From Virgibacillus_F flavescens (GTDB lineage Bacteria; Bacillota; Bacilli; Bacillales; Amphibacillaceae): a stretch of DNA of 64,000 nucleotides. A program made the translations under genes and the position numbers. Positions 9,503 to 17,902 of this stretch are shown piece by piece. Positions within the stretch are counted from its first letter, which is position 1. Every line of letters starts with the position of its first letter. A model generated the notes under the pieces. That model did not search any database and had not been told where the DNA came from. It saw nothing but the letters and a program-made list of their open reading frames with translations. The stretch lies in NCBI RefSeq assembly GCF_050574275.1, contig NZ_CP192260.1, forward strand, positions 992,001 through 1,056,000, in the 5' to 3' direction.

Positions 9503-10570
9503 ATGAATAAAACATCTATTTATGGACTTACATTTGACCAGCTAACAGATTGGCTGGAAGATCATGGCCAAAAAAAGTTTCGTGCACAGCAGGTGTGGAA
9601 CTGGTTATATAAAAAACGTGTGACAGAATTTGCTGAAATGAATAACGTTAATAAAGACTGTGTAGCGTTACTTGAAGAGCATTTTGTTCTGCATACTTTG
9701 GAAGAAACAGTTAAACAGGAATCAAAGGATGGTACGATAAAATTTCTTTTTAAATTAGCCGATGGAAATTTGATTGAAACAGTATTGATGCGATTCCATT
9801 ATGGTTTGTCTGTTTGTGTAACTACCCAAGTGGGCTGTAATATCGGTTGTACATTTTGTGCGAGCGGATTATTGAAGAAGAGCCGGGATTTGTCTGCCGG
9901 AGAAATTGTTGAGCAAATTATGAATGTCCAGAAGCATCTGGACGACCAAGGCAAAGAAGAACGCGTAAGTCATATTGTTGTGATGGGAATCGGGGAACCA
10001 TTTGATAACTTCACAAATATGATCGACTTTGTTCGTGTAGTAAATGATGACAAGGGACTTTGTATTGGTGCAAGACATATCACTATTTCAACCAGTGGAC
10101 TTGCACATAAAATCTATGAATTCGCCGATACTGGGATTCAAGTAAACCTTGCTATCTCCTTGCACGCACCAAATGATGAATTGCGTACACAGATAATGAA
10201 AATAAACAAAGCATTTCCAATAGCGAAACTGATGAAAGCAGTCGATTATTATTTAGAAACAACAAATCGACGAATAACCTATGAGTATATTATGCTGAAA
10301 GATGTAAATGACCATAAATCAGAAGCGGTACAGCTAGCAAAACTGTTGTCGGACAAGCGTCATTTAACGTACGTTAACTTAATTCCATATAACCCTGTTG
10401 ATGAACATAATCAATATCAGCGCAGTGAGTCTGAGACGATTCAAGCCTTCTTTGAAACGTTAAAGGAATATGGCATTAACTGTGGAGTACGTTGGGAAAA
10501 TGGTGCAGACATCGATGCAGCATGTGGACAGTTACGAAGCAAACAGATAAAGAAGGAAAAAATAGTATAA
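9503..10570 (+). CDS. rlmN: 23S rRNA/tRNA (adenine-C2)-methyltransferase RlmN
   Basis: Radical-SAM enzyme that methylates C2 of A2503 in 23S rRNA and A37 in some tRNAs. It is 355 aa from ATG 9503, chosen because AAAGAGGG ends six bases upstream; a GTG at 9485 lies before that site. An N-terminal HhH-like region (FRAQQVWNWLY) precedes the radical SAM triad CNIGCTFC and the GIGEPFDN motif. The C-terminal DIDAACGQL motif contains the conserved methyl-accepting Cys. The RlmN pattern and length fit better than Cfr, which confers antibiotic resistance. It is a single-gene unit between two terminators, unlike the usual location next to the serine/threonine kinase and phosphatase genes, so this may be a second copy. 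Confidence 0.9.
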   Translation: MNKTSIYGLTFDQLTDWLEDHGQKKFRAQQVWNWLYKKRVTEFAEMNNVNKDCVALLEEHFVLHTLEETVKQESKDGTIKFLFKLADGNLIETVLMRFHYGLSVCVTTQVGCNIGCTFCASGLLKKSRDLSAGEIVEQIMNVQKHLDDQGKEERVSHIVVMGIGEPFDNFTNMIDFVRVVNDDKGLCIGARHITISTSGLAHKIYEFADTGIQVNLAISLHAPNDELRTQIMKINKAFPIAKLMKAVDYYLETTNRRITYEYIMLKDVNDHKSEAVQLAKLLSDKRHLTYVNLIPYNPVDEHNQYQRSESETIQAFFETLKEYGINCGVRWENGADIDAACGQLRSKQIKKEKIV

Positions 10571-10576
10571 ATTGCT

Positions 10577-10608
10577 GACGCGCCTGATTTTTGGGCGCGT
10601 TTTTTTTT
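10577..10608 (+). terminator. Rho-independent terminator after rlmN
   Basis: ACGCGCC-TGATTTTTG-GGCGCGT followed by nine T. Confidence 0.85.
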
Positions 10609-10716
10609 AAAGATTAGAATGTATAAAATATTTATGTTTGTCTGTCTAGCTCCAACCCCTATTCCACTTGAGGTTTTTACATGCGATTAGTTTCTTTTGT
10701 CGTAGTAGATGGATAA

Positions 10717-11163
10717 TGCGACGTAATTTTAGGTTTATTTCCTTGCTGCCGTCCAGGATCGTTACAGGCGGATGCTTTCCGCGGGCACGGCTTCAGTCTC
10801 CTCGAGAAGAGCACTCTGCGGGGCCTTCAGACTCGTGCTGTTCCCACAGGAGTCACCGCCCTCCACTCACCGGGACTGGTAAAGCGGTTTATGTAGTTGT
10901 ATTTTTTTCTACTAATGCATGTTGAAATAGATGTGCTATCAGGTGTGCAGTTAATAACTCGACATCCACATTTTGTCAAGAGATTGGAGCGGATGGCAGT
11001 CGACTCCTGCGGGAGGAAAGGCATAGGTGAGACCCCGGAGTGCGACAGCACGAGGAGGCTCACCAGCCGCCCGCGGAAAGCGACTGCCATCAGCGGAAAT
11101 CTCGTTGCTGTTACTTCGCGGTCTATTTCCGGCGTGGAAAATAATCAGCAGTTACTTCGCAGT
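10717..11163. repeat. Composite GC-rich repeat, families A+C (about 450 bp)
   Basis: Starts at TGCGACGTAA (10717-10726) and ends at TTACTTCGCAGT. The A half holds GCTTTCCGCGGGCACGGC and CCTCCACTCACCGGGACTGG. The C half holds GGCAGTCGACTCCTGC and GAGGCTCACCAGCCGCC, ending in GCGACTGCCATCAGCGG, which is inverted relative to its own start. The same A-then-C order occurs at 36156-36635 and reversed at 62991-63659. The short open frames inside are not shared in frame between copies and are judged spurious. It fills most of the 820 bp between rlmN and the Gln-rich gene. Confidence 0.75.
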
Positions 11164-11261
11164 TTAGAGATTCTGTGTCACTACGAAAATGGATTGTGAG
11201 ATATTTAACTGTTTTTGGGATAATCACCTTATTTTATTCTGCAATGATTGAGTTATACGTA

Positions 11262-11308
11262 CTTACTTCATAAGTGCAACTTAGGCTTGACGATAAGCCA
11301 AGTTTTCT
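11262..11308. repeat. Short hairpin repeat, copy 1
   Basis: CTTACTTCATAAGTGCAA, then GGCTTGACGATAAGCCAAG (a GGCTT/AAGCC hairpin). Nearly the same sequence is at 60458-60513 upstream of the SH3b amidase gene. Here it lies about 120 bp upstream of the Gln-rich gene. Confidence 0.5.
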
Positions 11309-11428
11309 AAGGAAAAAACAAAAAAATTTTTCTTAAGTTTACTTAAATTAATATACATAATTTAGCTGGATAGGAGAAAGATACATATTGAGTGTTTGAT
11401 ACACAATAAATTTCTGGAGGTTTTATTC

Positions 11429-11758
11429 ATGGCTCAACAAAACGCACAGCAACAAATTCAGCAGGCTGCACAGCAAGCGCAGAAAGCTCAGCAGGCAGTA
11501 CAGCAAGCACAGGCTAGTGCAGACCCGCAACAGCTACAACAAGCGCAGCAACAACTGCAGCAAGCAGAGCAGGCATTGCAAAACTGTGAAACACAAGCTG
11601 GCCCAACTGCTCAACAGGATCCTCAGTTCCAACAAGCTAAGCAGCAAGTGCAACAGGCTCGTCAACAAGCAACCCAAGCACAACAGACTACTCAGCAAGG
11701 AACTCAGGCACAACAAAATCAGACTACTCAACAAACTCAGCAAAATAGGCAACAGTAG
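11429..11758 (+). CDS. Gln-rich low-complexity small protein
   Basis: 109 aa from ATG 11429, eight bases after TGGAGG. Roughly half of the residues are Gln, most of the rest Ala and Thr, arranged as QQAQQAQ repeats with one Cys near the middle (ALQNCETQAG). No signal peptide is seen. The first ~80 residues are helix-prone (A/Q-rich heptads), and the last 25 (Q/T/N) are probably disordered. It is a single-gene unit with its own terminator. The composition recalls gamma-type small acid-soluble spore proteins (SspE), which are Q/N/A-rich storage proteins, but the characteristic SspE repeat is not seen, so this is only an analogy. Confidence 0.65.
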   Translation: MAQQNAQQQIQQAAQQAQKAQQAVQQAQASADPQQLQQAQQQLQQAEQALQNCETQAGPTAQQDPQFQQAKQQVQQARQQATQAQQTTQQGTQAQQNQTTQQTQQNRQQ

Positions 11759-11768
11759 AAAAATAGTA

Positions 11769-11798
11769 AAAAGGGCTGGTTATTCAGCCCTTTTTTTA
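11769..11798 (+). terminator. Rho-independent terminator after the Gln-rich gene
   Basis: AAGGGCTG-GTTATT-CAGCCCTT followed by a T run. Confidence 0.85.
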
Positions 11799-11958
11799 TT
11801 GGGTAAAAATATCTGTTGTCGAGATAACAACATTTAAATTAACCATATAACGACTTCTGACGCATTTGAATGCGAATCCTATGCTTGGTATTCATATGTA
11901 CTGAAAAAATGTTAAAAGTGCTTCTAGTAATTCGTGAGAGGTATATGTTTCATGTCTC

Positions 11959-12321
11959 TCAAACTTCCGCTTCACTCATCAAAGCATGCGTATTATCCTC
12001 AGAATCTTTAAAAAATACCATCCAATTCTCTGTGTTTCCAACCTTTGCAACCATATGAGGTTCATCTATAAATGGGATACCCTTCTCCGTAAGATCTTCG
12101 TAAGCATCCTGTATATCATTTACTTGAAAATAGATAACGGAGCTTACCTGTTCAAATTCAGCTTTTTCAGGTAGGCTCAACATCAATCTGATCCCATCAC
12201 AATCAAAAAAAGCCATGCTCTCCGTATTAAATAATAGGGGGAGGCTTAATAGATCTCTGTAAAAATGAATAGCACGATTTAAATCTCTAATAGGTACTCC
12301 AATTTGACCAATCTTATCCAA
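11959..12321 (-). CDS. VOC (glyoxalase/bleomycin-resistance fold) protein
   Basis: 120 aa, a single vicinal-oxygen-chelate domain with two beta-alpha-beta-beta-beta modules. The first is IGQIGVPIRDLNRAIHFYRD; the second starts near VIYFQVNDIQDAYEDL and ends in WMVFFKDSEDNTHALMSE, where the last Glu-type metal position is typical. The predicted start is TTG, seven bases after AAGGAGAG; there is no upstream ATG. The substrate cannot be read from the sequence. It stands alone on the minus strand, divergent from katE, with nothing recognisable between 12340 and 12500. Confidence 0.8.
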   Translation of the reverse strand: MDKIGQIGVPIRDLNRAIHFYRDLLSLPLLFNTESMAFFDCDGIRLMLSLPEKAEFEQVSSVIYFQVNDIQDAYEDLTEKGIPFIDEPHMVAKVGNTENWMVFFKDSEDNTHALMSEAEV

Positions 12322-12506
12322 AACAATCTCTCCTTATAAAAAGTTACTTCACTACATCTATTCACCATGACGGTATGATTATCCTGCATATTCATGCAAA
12401 TCGGAAGGAAAGTGGTCATAAACAAACTAGTAGTCACGCTAAATTCGACGTTTATTTCCCGGGAAATGTACGTGTTCAGCGCTTTTTAATGTCAATTTAC
12501 CTAATT

Positions 12507-12532
12507 GTTTGCATGTTTGAAATAGAGGGTAT
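12507..12532 (+). promoter_or_regulatory. SigB-type promoter of katE
   Basis: GTTTGC (12507-12512), a 14-base spacer, then GGGTAT (12527-12532). This closely fits the general-stress sigma-B pattern GTTTAA-N12-15-GGGTAT. The start codon of katE lies 50 bases downstream. KatE is part of the SigB regulon in B. subtilis. Confidence 0.65.
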
Positions 12533-12582
12533 CTAGTTACTAATACTTAATTATTTTAGATTAATGGAAGGGGTTTTAAAGC

Positions 12583-14619
12583 TTGAGTAAAAAGAATGGT
12601 AAAAAAGATGAACAGTTAGAACAATATCGCGTAGATGATCAAGGTAAGAAGATGACAACTAATCAAGGTTTGAAGGTATCAGAGGACGAATTTTCCCTAA
12701 AAGCAGGTGAACGTGGTCCCACGTTGATGGAAGATTTCCATTTTCGTGAAAAAATGACACATTTTGATCATGAGCGAATTCCTGAACGGATCGTACACGC
12801 TAGAGGATTTGCCGCGCATGGTGAATTTGAATTGTATGATTCCATGAAAGAATATACAAAGGCAGGCTTTCTGCAGGACCCATCAAAGAAAACACCAGTA
12901 TTTGTACGGTTTTCAACAGTAGCCGGGTCACGTGGATCTGGTGAACTTGCTCGTGACGCCAGAGGTTTCGCCACAAAATTTTATACGGATGAAGGGAATT
13001 ATGATTTAGTTGGAAACAATATTCCTGTATTTTTCATCCAGGATGCAATGAAGTTTCCTGATTTGGTACACGCTGTTAAGCCTGAGCCGCATAATGAAAT
13101 TCCGCAGGCGGCGTCTGCACATGATACATTTTGGGACTTTGTTGCGAATAACCAGGAGTCTGCACATATGATTATGTGGGCGATGTCAGATCGTGCTATT
13201 CCGCGCAGTTTTCGCATGATGGAAGGGTTCGGCGTGCATACATTCCGTTTTGTAAATGAACAAGGAAAAGCGCATTTCGTAAAATTCCACTGGAAGCCTT
13301 TACTTGGAACGCATTCGGTAGTATGGGACGAAGCACAAAAAATTAACGGTAAAAACCCGGACTTTCACCGAGCGGATCTACATGAATCAATTGAAAATGG
13401 TGATTTTCCTGAATACGAATTAGGCGTTCAAATCATTGATGAATCCGAGGAATTCAACTTTGATTTTGATATTCTAGATCCAACCAAACTGTGGCCAGAA
13501 GAAGAAGTACCGGTTAAAATAATTGGGAAGATGACATTAAACCGTAATGTCGATAACGTGTTCGCTGAAACGGAACAAGTTGCCTTCCATCCGGGACATG
13601 TTGTACCAGGAATAGATTTCTCAAATGACCCATTATTGCAAGGACGACTGTTTTCATATACAGATACACAATTAAGTCGTTTGGGTGGTCCTAACTTCCA
13701 TGAACTTCCAATCAATCGTCCGGTTTGCCCATTTCATAATAACCAACGTGATGGAATTGCACGGCATACTATTAACAAGGGACAGGTCAGCTATCATAAG
13801 AACTCGCTAGCAGCGAATACACCAGAACCTGCGAGCGAAGAAGAAGGCGGTTATGTTCACCACCAAGAAAAAGTGGAGGGACGCAAGGTGCGTACCCGCA
13901 GTGAAAGCTTTAAGGATCATTTCTCACAAGCAACCATGTTCTGGAACAGCATGAGCAGACCGGAGAAAGAACATATAAAACAAGCCTTTAGCTTTGAACT
14001 CGGTAAGCTTGCAAGTGCATCTGTTCAGCGTCAGGTAATTGATATGTTTGCAAATGTCAGCATGGAACTAGCTGAAACGGTAGCAGATGCCATTGGTATG
14101 GAACCGCCAGAAAATGGTGGGTCAGATGTCACTAAATCTTCTCCAGCGTTGAGTCAGGAGAACACAACTAAGAAAGCTGCTACACGAAAGGTTGCCGTGT
14201 TGCTTGCTAATGGATTTAAAGGCCACGAAGTATCAGAAGTGCTTAGTAAGCTTGAGTCTGACGGAGTAGAGCCGGAAATTGTAAGTGAAAAGCTTGGAAA
14301 AATAACTGGTGATGATGGCTCCACAATTGCTGCTGATCATACTTTCCTTACTGGAGAATCGGTTCTTTTTGATGCTGTATATGTTGTAGGTGGAGAAGAA
14401 CTCAGTGAGAAGTTCAATCAGGACACAACATATTTTGTTAATGAAGCATTTTCACATTTTAAGCCGATTGGAGCTACACATCACGGTAAGAAGTGGTTAG
14501 AAGATAACGGGAAAGCAGATAGCATTGGCGTTGTTGTCAGCGATGATATGGATCAATTCACAACTGATTTTGTTGAAGCAATTGCTGCACATCGCCACTG
14601 GGACCGTAAAGTCATATAA
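12583..14619 (+). CDS. katE: Large-subunit (clade II) catalase, KatE type
   Basis: Haem catalase that converts hydrogen peroxide to water and oxygen in the cytoplasm, 678 aa. The predicted start is TTG at 12583, ten bases after GGAAGGGG. The catalytic His is His72 (IVHARG). The distal Asn is in LVGNNIPVFF and the proximal haem-ligand Tyr is in RLFSYTDTQLSRLG. After residue ~530 a linker leads to the extra class I glutamine-amidotransferase-like (DJ-1/PfpI) domain typical of large catalases (VAVLLANGFKGHEV, then VYVVGGEE and IGATHHGKKWL). The SigB-like promoter upstream predicts induction by general stress and in stationary phase. It is monocistronic with a strong terminator. Confidence 0.95.
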   Translation: MSKKNGKKDEQLEQYRVDDQGKKMTTNQGLKVSEDEFSLKAGERGPTLMEDFHFREKMTHFDHERIPERIVHARGFAAHGEFELYDSMKEYTKAGFLQDPSKKTPVFVRFSTVAGSRGSGELARDARGFATKFYTDEGNYDLVGNNIPVFFIQDAMKFPDLVHAVKPEPHNEIPQAASAHDTFWDFVANNQESAHMIMWAMSDRAIPRSFRMMEGFGVHTFRFVNEQGKAHFVKFHWKPLLGTHSVVWDEAQKINGKNPDFHRADLHESIENGDFPEYELGVQIIDESEEFNFDFDILDPTKLWPEEEVPVKIIGKMTLNRNVDNVFAETEQVAFHPGHVVPGIDFSNDPLLQGRLFSYTDTQLSRLGGPNFHELPINRPVCPFHNNQRDGIARHTINKGQVSYHKNSLAANTPEPASEEEGGYVHHQEKVEGRKVRTRSESFKDHFSQATMFWNSMSRPEKEHIKQAFSFELGKLASASVQRQVIDMFANVSMELAETVADAIGMEPPENGGSDVTKSSPALSQENTTKKAATRKVAVLLANGFKGHEVSEVLSKLESDGVEPEIVSEKLGKITGDDGSTIAADHTFLTGESVLFDAVYVVGGEELSEKFNQDTTYFVNEAFSHFKPIGATHHGKKWLEDNGKADSIGVVVSDDMDQFTTDFVEAIAAHRHWDRKVI

Positions 14620-14622
14620 TGT

Positions 14623-14656
14623 AAAAAAGAGAGGGGGGTATATCCTCTCTTTTTTA
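14623..14656 (+). terminator. Rho-independent terminator after katE
   Basis: AAAAAAGAGAGG-GGGGTATAT-CCTCTCTTTTTT. The stem is flanked by A and T runs, so it could work on both strands. Confidence 0.85.
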
Positions 14657-14864
14657 GTGAAAAAAATCATATTAGTTTTGAGGATGATGCGAGACCATTC
14701 AGCAGCAATGGACGATAACCCACGAAAGCTCAACACTCGTTGCTAAGTTGAATTCTCTAATTCAATTCAGTCCGTAGTTGGAGCGAATTTCAGACTGCCA
14801 ACTGTTATGTAAAAAACAATTCCTGCCTATACTTAAGATATCAAAGGAATAGGGAGGAATTAAC

Positions 14865-14921
14865 ATGCTAAATATTTACGAAATGCAATCATTGATTGAA
14901 AGTCGCCGTAAACGTAAGTAA
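14865..14921 (+). CDS. Tiny predicted peptide (18 aa)
   Basis: ATG 14865 follows an excellent GGGAGGAA site by five bases and opens an 18-codon frame encoding MLNIYEMQSLIESRRKRK, ending in TAA. A TATACT -10 hexamer is at 14828-14833 with a weak -35 (TTATGT, 17-bp spacer). The C-terminus is very basic (RRKRK). No terminator hairpin is obvious. The peptide could be real or an upstream-ORF remnant. It lies in a 350-bp interval between katE and the convergent GGDEF gene. Confidence 0.4.
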   Translation: MLNIYEMQSLIESRRKRK

Positions 14922-14967
14922 TACGAGTAGAAAGGATTCAAATTGACGCAAGCTATATGAAGCAACT

Positions 14968-16227
14968 TTAATAAGTAGTTTGTTTAGAAAGAGGTTCATC
15001 AATCAGACCATTCTTAGCGGAAACACGGTTTCTGCCAATCTTTTTTGCCTTCAGTAACAGATTGTCGGCAAGAATATAAGCTTTTTCGAGTGTAAGGTCA
15101 GCGTTTGTTTTGTAGTAATACAATCCAAACGATGCAGTGTACTGGATTAGTACAGGTTTATTATTAAAGGTTGTTTCTACTGTACATTCTTCCAGATTCT
15201 GCTTCAATTTTTCAATCATCATTAACGTTTCATGATAGCTCTCGTTTCGCATGAACATGGTAAACTCTTCTCCGCCACTTCGAAATACGTAAGCATTTTT
15301 CTTCAGGTTTTCTTGTAAAAAAGCTGAAAAATGTTGAATAACCACGTCGCCGACAGCGTGGTTATAGGAGTCATTAATAGCTTTGAAATGGTCAATATCT
15401 GTGACAATTACACCCAGCTGTTCACCTGATTCTTGAAGCATATGCATAGTTTTGTCCATGTGGGCACGATTTGGAATTCCTGTTAGAAAATCAGTATAAG
15501 CCATTTGTTCAAACTTGTCCCGATCTGACCGGTCTTTAAGGCTTTGGGATTTAACATGAAAGGATCTGCTTACTAAGTAATTCAGTATAAAAAATGCTAC
15601 AATTACTTCCCATTTATGATCAAGAAGAAATAAAAATAGTAGTCCATTTGTCAGTGCTACTTTTCCAGAATCCAGCCAGCTTCTATCTTTGTAAAAATCA
15701 ATTGCTTCCTTCCTCGATTTTACTTCACCCATGAAATACAGAATAATTACAAGCAAGGTGTCAGTAAAGATAACAGAGAAGGAGATTAGGATAAGTAATA
15801 ATACCCAGAATATAAACGGTAAAGTATCAATTAAAGGAAAAATATATGAAAAGAGATAATAGATTAGTGAGTTTGCAAGTACGGCAGAACCTATATTATA
15901 AAATAAATGTAAGAATTCATCGGTATCAGCAGTTTTAATTTTTCGTTTATACAAATAAGTAAGTGTACGGAAAATCGATTCGTAGATCAACAAGCCTAAT
16001 GGTCCTGTAAATAGTACTAAAGACATGCTGTAGGATGTGCCGTAATCTACATTTATTTTTCCTTTCTTACTGAAAATGCGGAGATTAAAATAAAGTAGGG
16101 AAAAAGCAAGATATAACAACAAAGTTATCAAATAAGTGGATTGATCTACCAAAATGGGTCCAGAAAGAATTGAAATTGCTAAAGCAGCAGTAAAAATGAC
16201 AGTTATCAACCCTTTTACTATTCGCAT
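14968..16227 (-). CDS. Membrane GGDEF protein (probable diguanylate cyclase)
   Basis: 419 aa. The first ~230 residues contain about six hydrophobic segments, forming a membrane sensor module. The C-terminal ~170 residues are a GGDEF domain with YTDFLTGIPNR, the metal-site DIDHFKAIND and the active-site motif SGGEEF, so it should make c-di-GMP from two GTP. The allosteric I-site RxxD expected five residues before GGEEF is missing (KNAY instead), so product inhibition through that site is unlikely. The start has AAAGGGGG upstream. It is downstream of the AgcS symporter on the same strand, and an HD-GYP protein lies further upstream in the same run of genes. Confidence 0.88.
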   Translation of the reverse strand: MRIVKGLITVIFTAALAISILSGPILVDQSTYLITLLLYLAFSLLYFNLRIFSKKGKINVDYGTSYSMSLVLFTGPLGLLIYESIFRTLTYLYKRKIKTADTDEFLHLFYNIGSAVLANSLIYYLFSYIFPLIDTLPFIFWVLLLILISFSVIFTDTLLVIILYFMGEVKSRKEAIDFYKDRSWLDSGKVALTNGLLFLFLLDHKWEVIVAFFILNYLVSRSFHVKSQSLKDRSDRDKFEQMAYTDFLTGIPNRAHMDKTMHMLQESGEQLGVIVTDIDHFKAINDSYNHAVGDVVIQHFSAFLQENLKKNAYVFRSGGEEFTMFMRNESYHETLMMIEKLKQNLEECTVETTFNNKPVLIQYTASFGLYYYKTNADLTLEKAYILADNLLLKAKKIGRNRVSAKNGLIDEPLSKQTTY

Positions 16228-16320
16228 GTTTCAATCCCCCTTTTATACAGTTTATACCAAATTTATGAAAAATTCTATATCTTTTTACGTGGTTCCAAAT
16301 ACCTATTATTAATAATAGAT

Positions 16321-16351
16321 AAAAAGCCATACAGACAAAGGGCTGTACGAC
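16321..16351 (-). terminator. Weak candidate terminator after the AgcS gene (minus strand)
   Basis: Read on the minus strand, GTCGTACAG pairs with CTGTATGGC (including G-U pairs) and is followed by TTTTT. It would end the transcript of the symporter gene before the GGDEF gene. Confidence 0.35.
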
Positions 16352-16439
16352 TTATTATCTTTTGAAAAGAAAGTAATAAATTTTTATGTTTGTCTTAAAC
16401 TTGCCTGAGGCTGACCAAAGCGTGTGCGCTTTTCAATAT

Positions 16440-17849
16440 TCATTCTTTTTTCGAATTGGCTTCTGAAGAAAATAGTTTAATTTTTGGATTGCCGCCATTT
16501 CCTTTATATACTCTATGAATATAGTCATCTGTAATAAGTTTTACTTCTTTACTGAGGAAAATCATTGGAATAATATTACAGATTACTACGAAAGCTAGCA
16601 TTAAATCTAAAAACTGCCAAACAAATTTTAGGCCCCCAACCGCTCCGACATACACGGAAATTATATAAACATATCGCATAAACAGTGCTGTTTTTAAACC
16701 ATAGAGGTATTCAGCTTGTTTTTCTCCATAGAATACGAGTATACCAATCGTAGTGAATACGAAGAAGAATAAGAATATCGCTATGAATGTACTGCCGAAT
16801 ACTTCACCATACATATCGGAGAAAGCAACGGTAATCATACTAGATGCTTCATTTGGTCCTACCATCTTCCATGCGCCGGTAACTAGTACGGCCAGTCCTG
16901 ATACGGTACATATAACGATTGTATCTACAAAAACACTGAATATACCCCAGAAAGCTTGTTTGGACGGGTGGTCCGTTTGTGCTGCTGCGTGAGCGATAGG
17001 AGCCGTACCGATTCCTGCTTCATTCGAGTATAAGCCTCTAGCAAGTCCCCAACGAAGTGCTTGAGCTATACCTGCGCCGGCAAAGCCTCCTGCAGCTGAA
17101 ATGGGTGTGAATGCATGCGTAAATATTAAAGCAAATACATGTGGCAATTGATCTGCGTTTGCCAGTATTAATATAATTCCGAAGAGTAAATAGGATATAA
17201 CCATAAGAGGTACTAGTTTATCTGTAACTTTTGCAATTCGCTTGATTCCCCCAAATACAATTAGGGCGATAATCACTGCCATAACAATACCTGTTAATTG
17301 AACCGGCCAGCCGAATGCGCTTTCTACCTGCGTGGTAATTGAGTTTGATTGAACCATAGCACTGGGGATAAGCTCCAGCATGAGAAAGAAGGCAAAGAGT
17401 GCAGCTACTTTATTCCATCCTAATGCTTTTTTTATGTAGTACTGTGGACCGCCGACCCATATTCCCTTTTCATTTACTTCCCGATACTTCATACCGAGAA
17501 CTATTTCCCCATATTTAGTAGCCATTCCTATAAGCGCTACTAACCACATCCAAAATAATGCGCCTGGACCACCTAATGCTATTGCGACTGGAACACCAAC
17601 TATATTAGTTGCACCAGCAGTAGAGGCTAATGCAGACGTAAATGCCTGAAAGGGTGTAATCGTTCCTTTTTGTTCATTCTTTTTAAAGATTTGTCCAATT
17701 GTATTATGGAGGACATGCCCAAAAAAACGAAACTGAAAAAACTTTAATCGAATGGTATAAAGTAGTCCTGTGAATAATAGTGTTACAGACAACAAATAAG
17801 TCCATAAAAAGTTTGAAATGTGTGCAATAACAGATTGTAATATCTCCAT
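16440..17849 (-). CDS. Alanine/glycine:cation symporter family protein (AgcS)
   Basis: 469 aa integral membrane protein with about ten hydrophobic segments. The family signature is present near residue 70 (FQAFTSALASTAGATNIVG) and in the central loop (ARGLYSNEAGIGTAPIAHAAA). AgcS proteins bring in alanine or glycine, sometimes glutamine, with sodium ions. It follows the cyclase gene on the same strand after 53 bp, so it may be co-transcribed. Substrate identity cannot be set from sequence alone. The ribosome binding site is modest (AGATAGGACTG). Confidence 0.92.
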   Translation of the reverse strand: MEILQSVIAHISNFLWTYLLSVTLLFTGLLYTIRLKFFQFRFFGHVLHNTIGQIFKKNEQKGTITPFQAFTSALASTAGATNIVGVPVAIALGGPGALFWMWLVALIGMATKYGEIVLGMKYREVNEKGIWVGGPQYYIKKALGWNKVAALFAFFLMLELIPSAMVQSNSITTQVESAFGWPVQLTGIVMAVIIALIVFGGIKRIAKVTDKLVPLMVISYLLFGIILILANADQLPHVFALIFTHAFTPISAAGGFAGAGIAQALRWGLARGLYSNEAGIGTAPIAHAAAQTDHPSKQAFWGIFSVFVDTIVICTVSGLAVLVTGAWKMVGPNEASSMITVAFSDMYGEVFGSTFIAIFLFFFVFTTIGILVFYGEKQAEYLYGLKTALFMRYVYIISVYVGAVGGLKFVWQFLDLMLAFVVICNIIPMIFLSKEVKLITDDYIHRVYKGNGGNPKIKLFSSEANSKKE

Positions 17850-17902
17850 TGAAATCAGTCCTATCTTGGGGTTTTTACTTAATTTCCCATTTTACGACTA
17901 TT

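Noticed and set aside
9503..10570. Cfr (antibiotic-resistance methyltransferase) instead of RlmN
   Set aside because: The motifs, length and C-terminal region match RlmN and not Cfr.
10668..11199. Open frames inside the A/C repeat (on both strands)
   Set aside because: They follow the repeat on both strands, are not preserved in frame between copies and lack ribosome binding sites.
11429..11758. Gln-rich protein as a simple gamma-type SASP (SspE)
   Set aside because: The SspE repeat pattern is not visible; kept only as an analogy.
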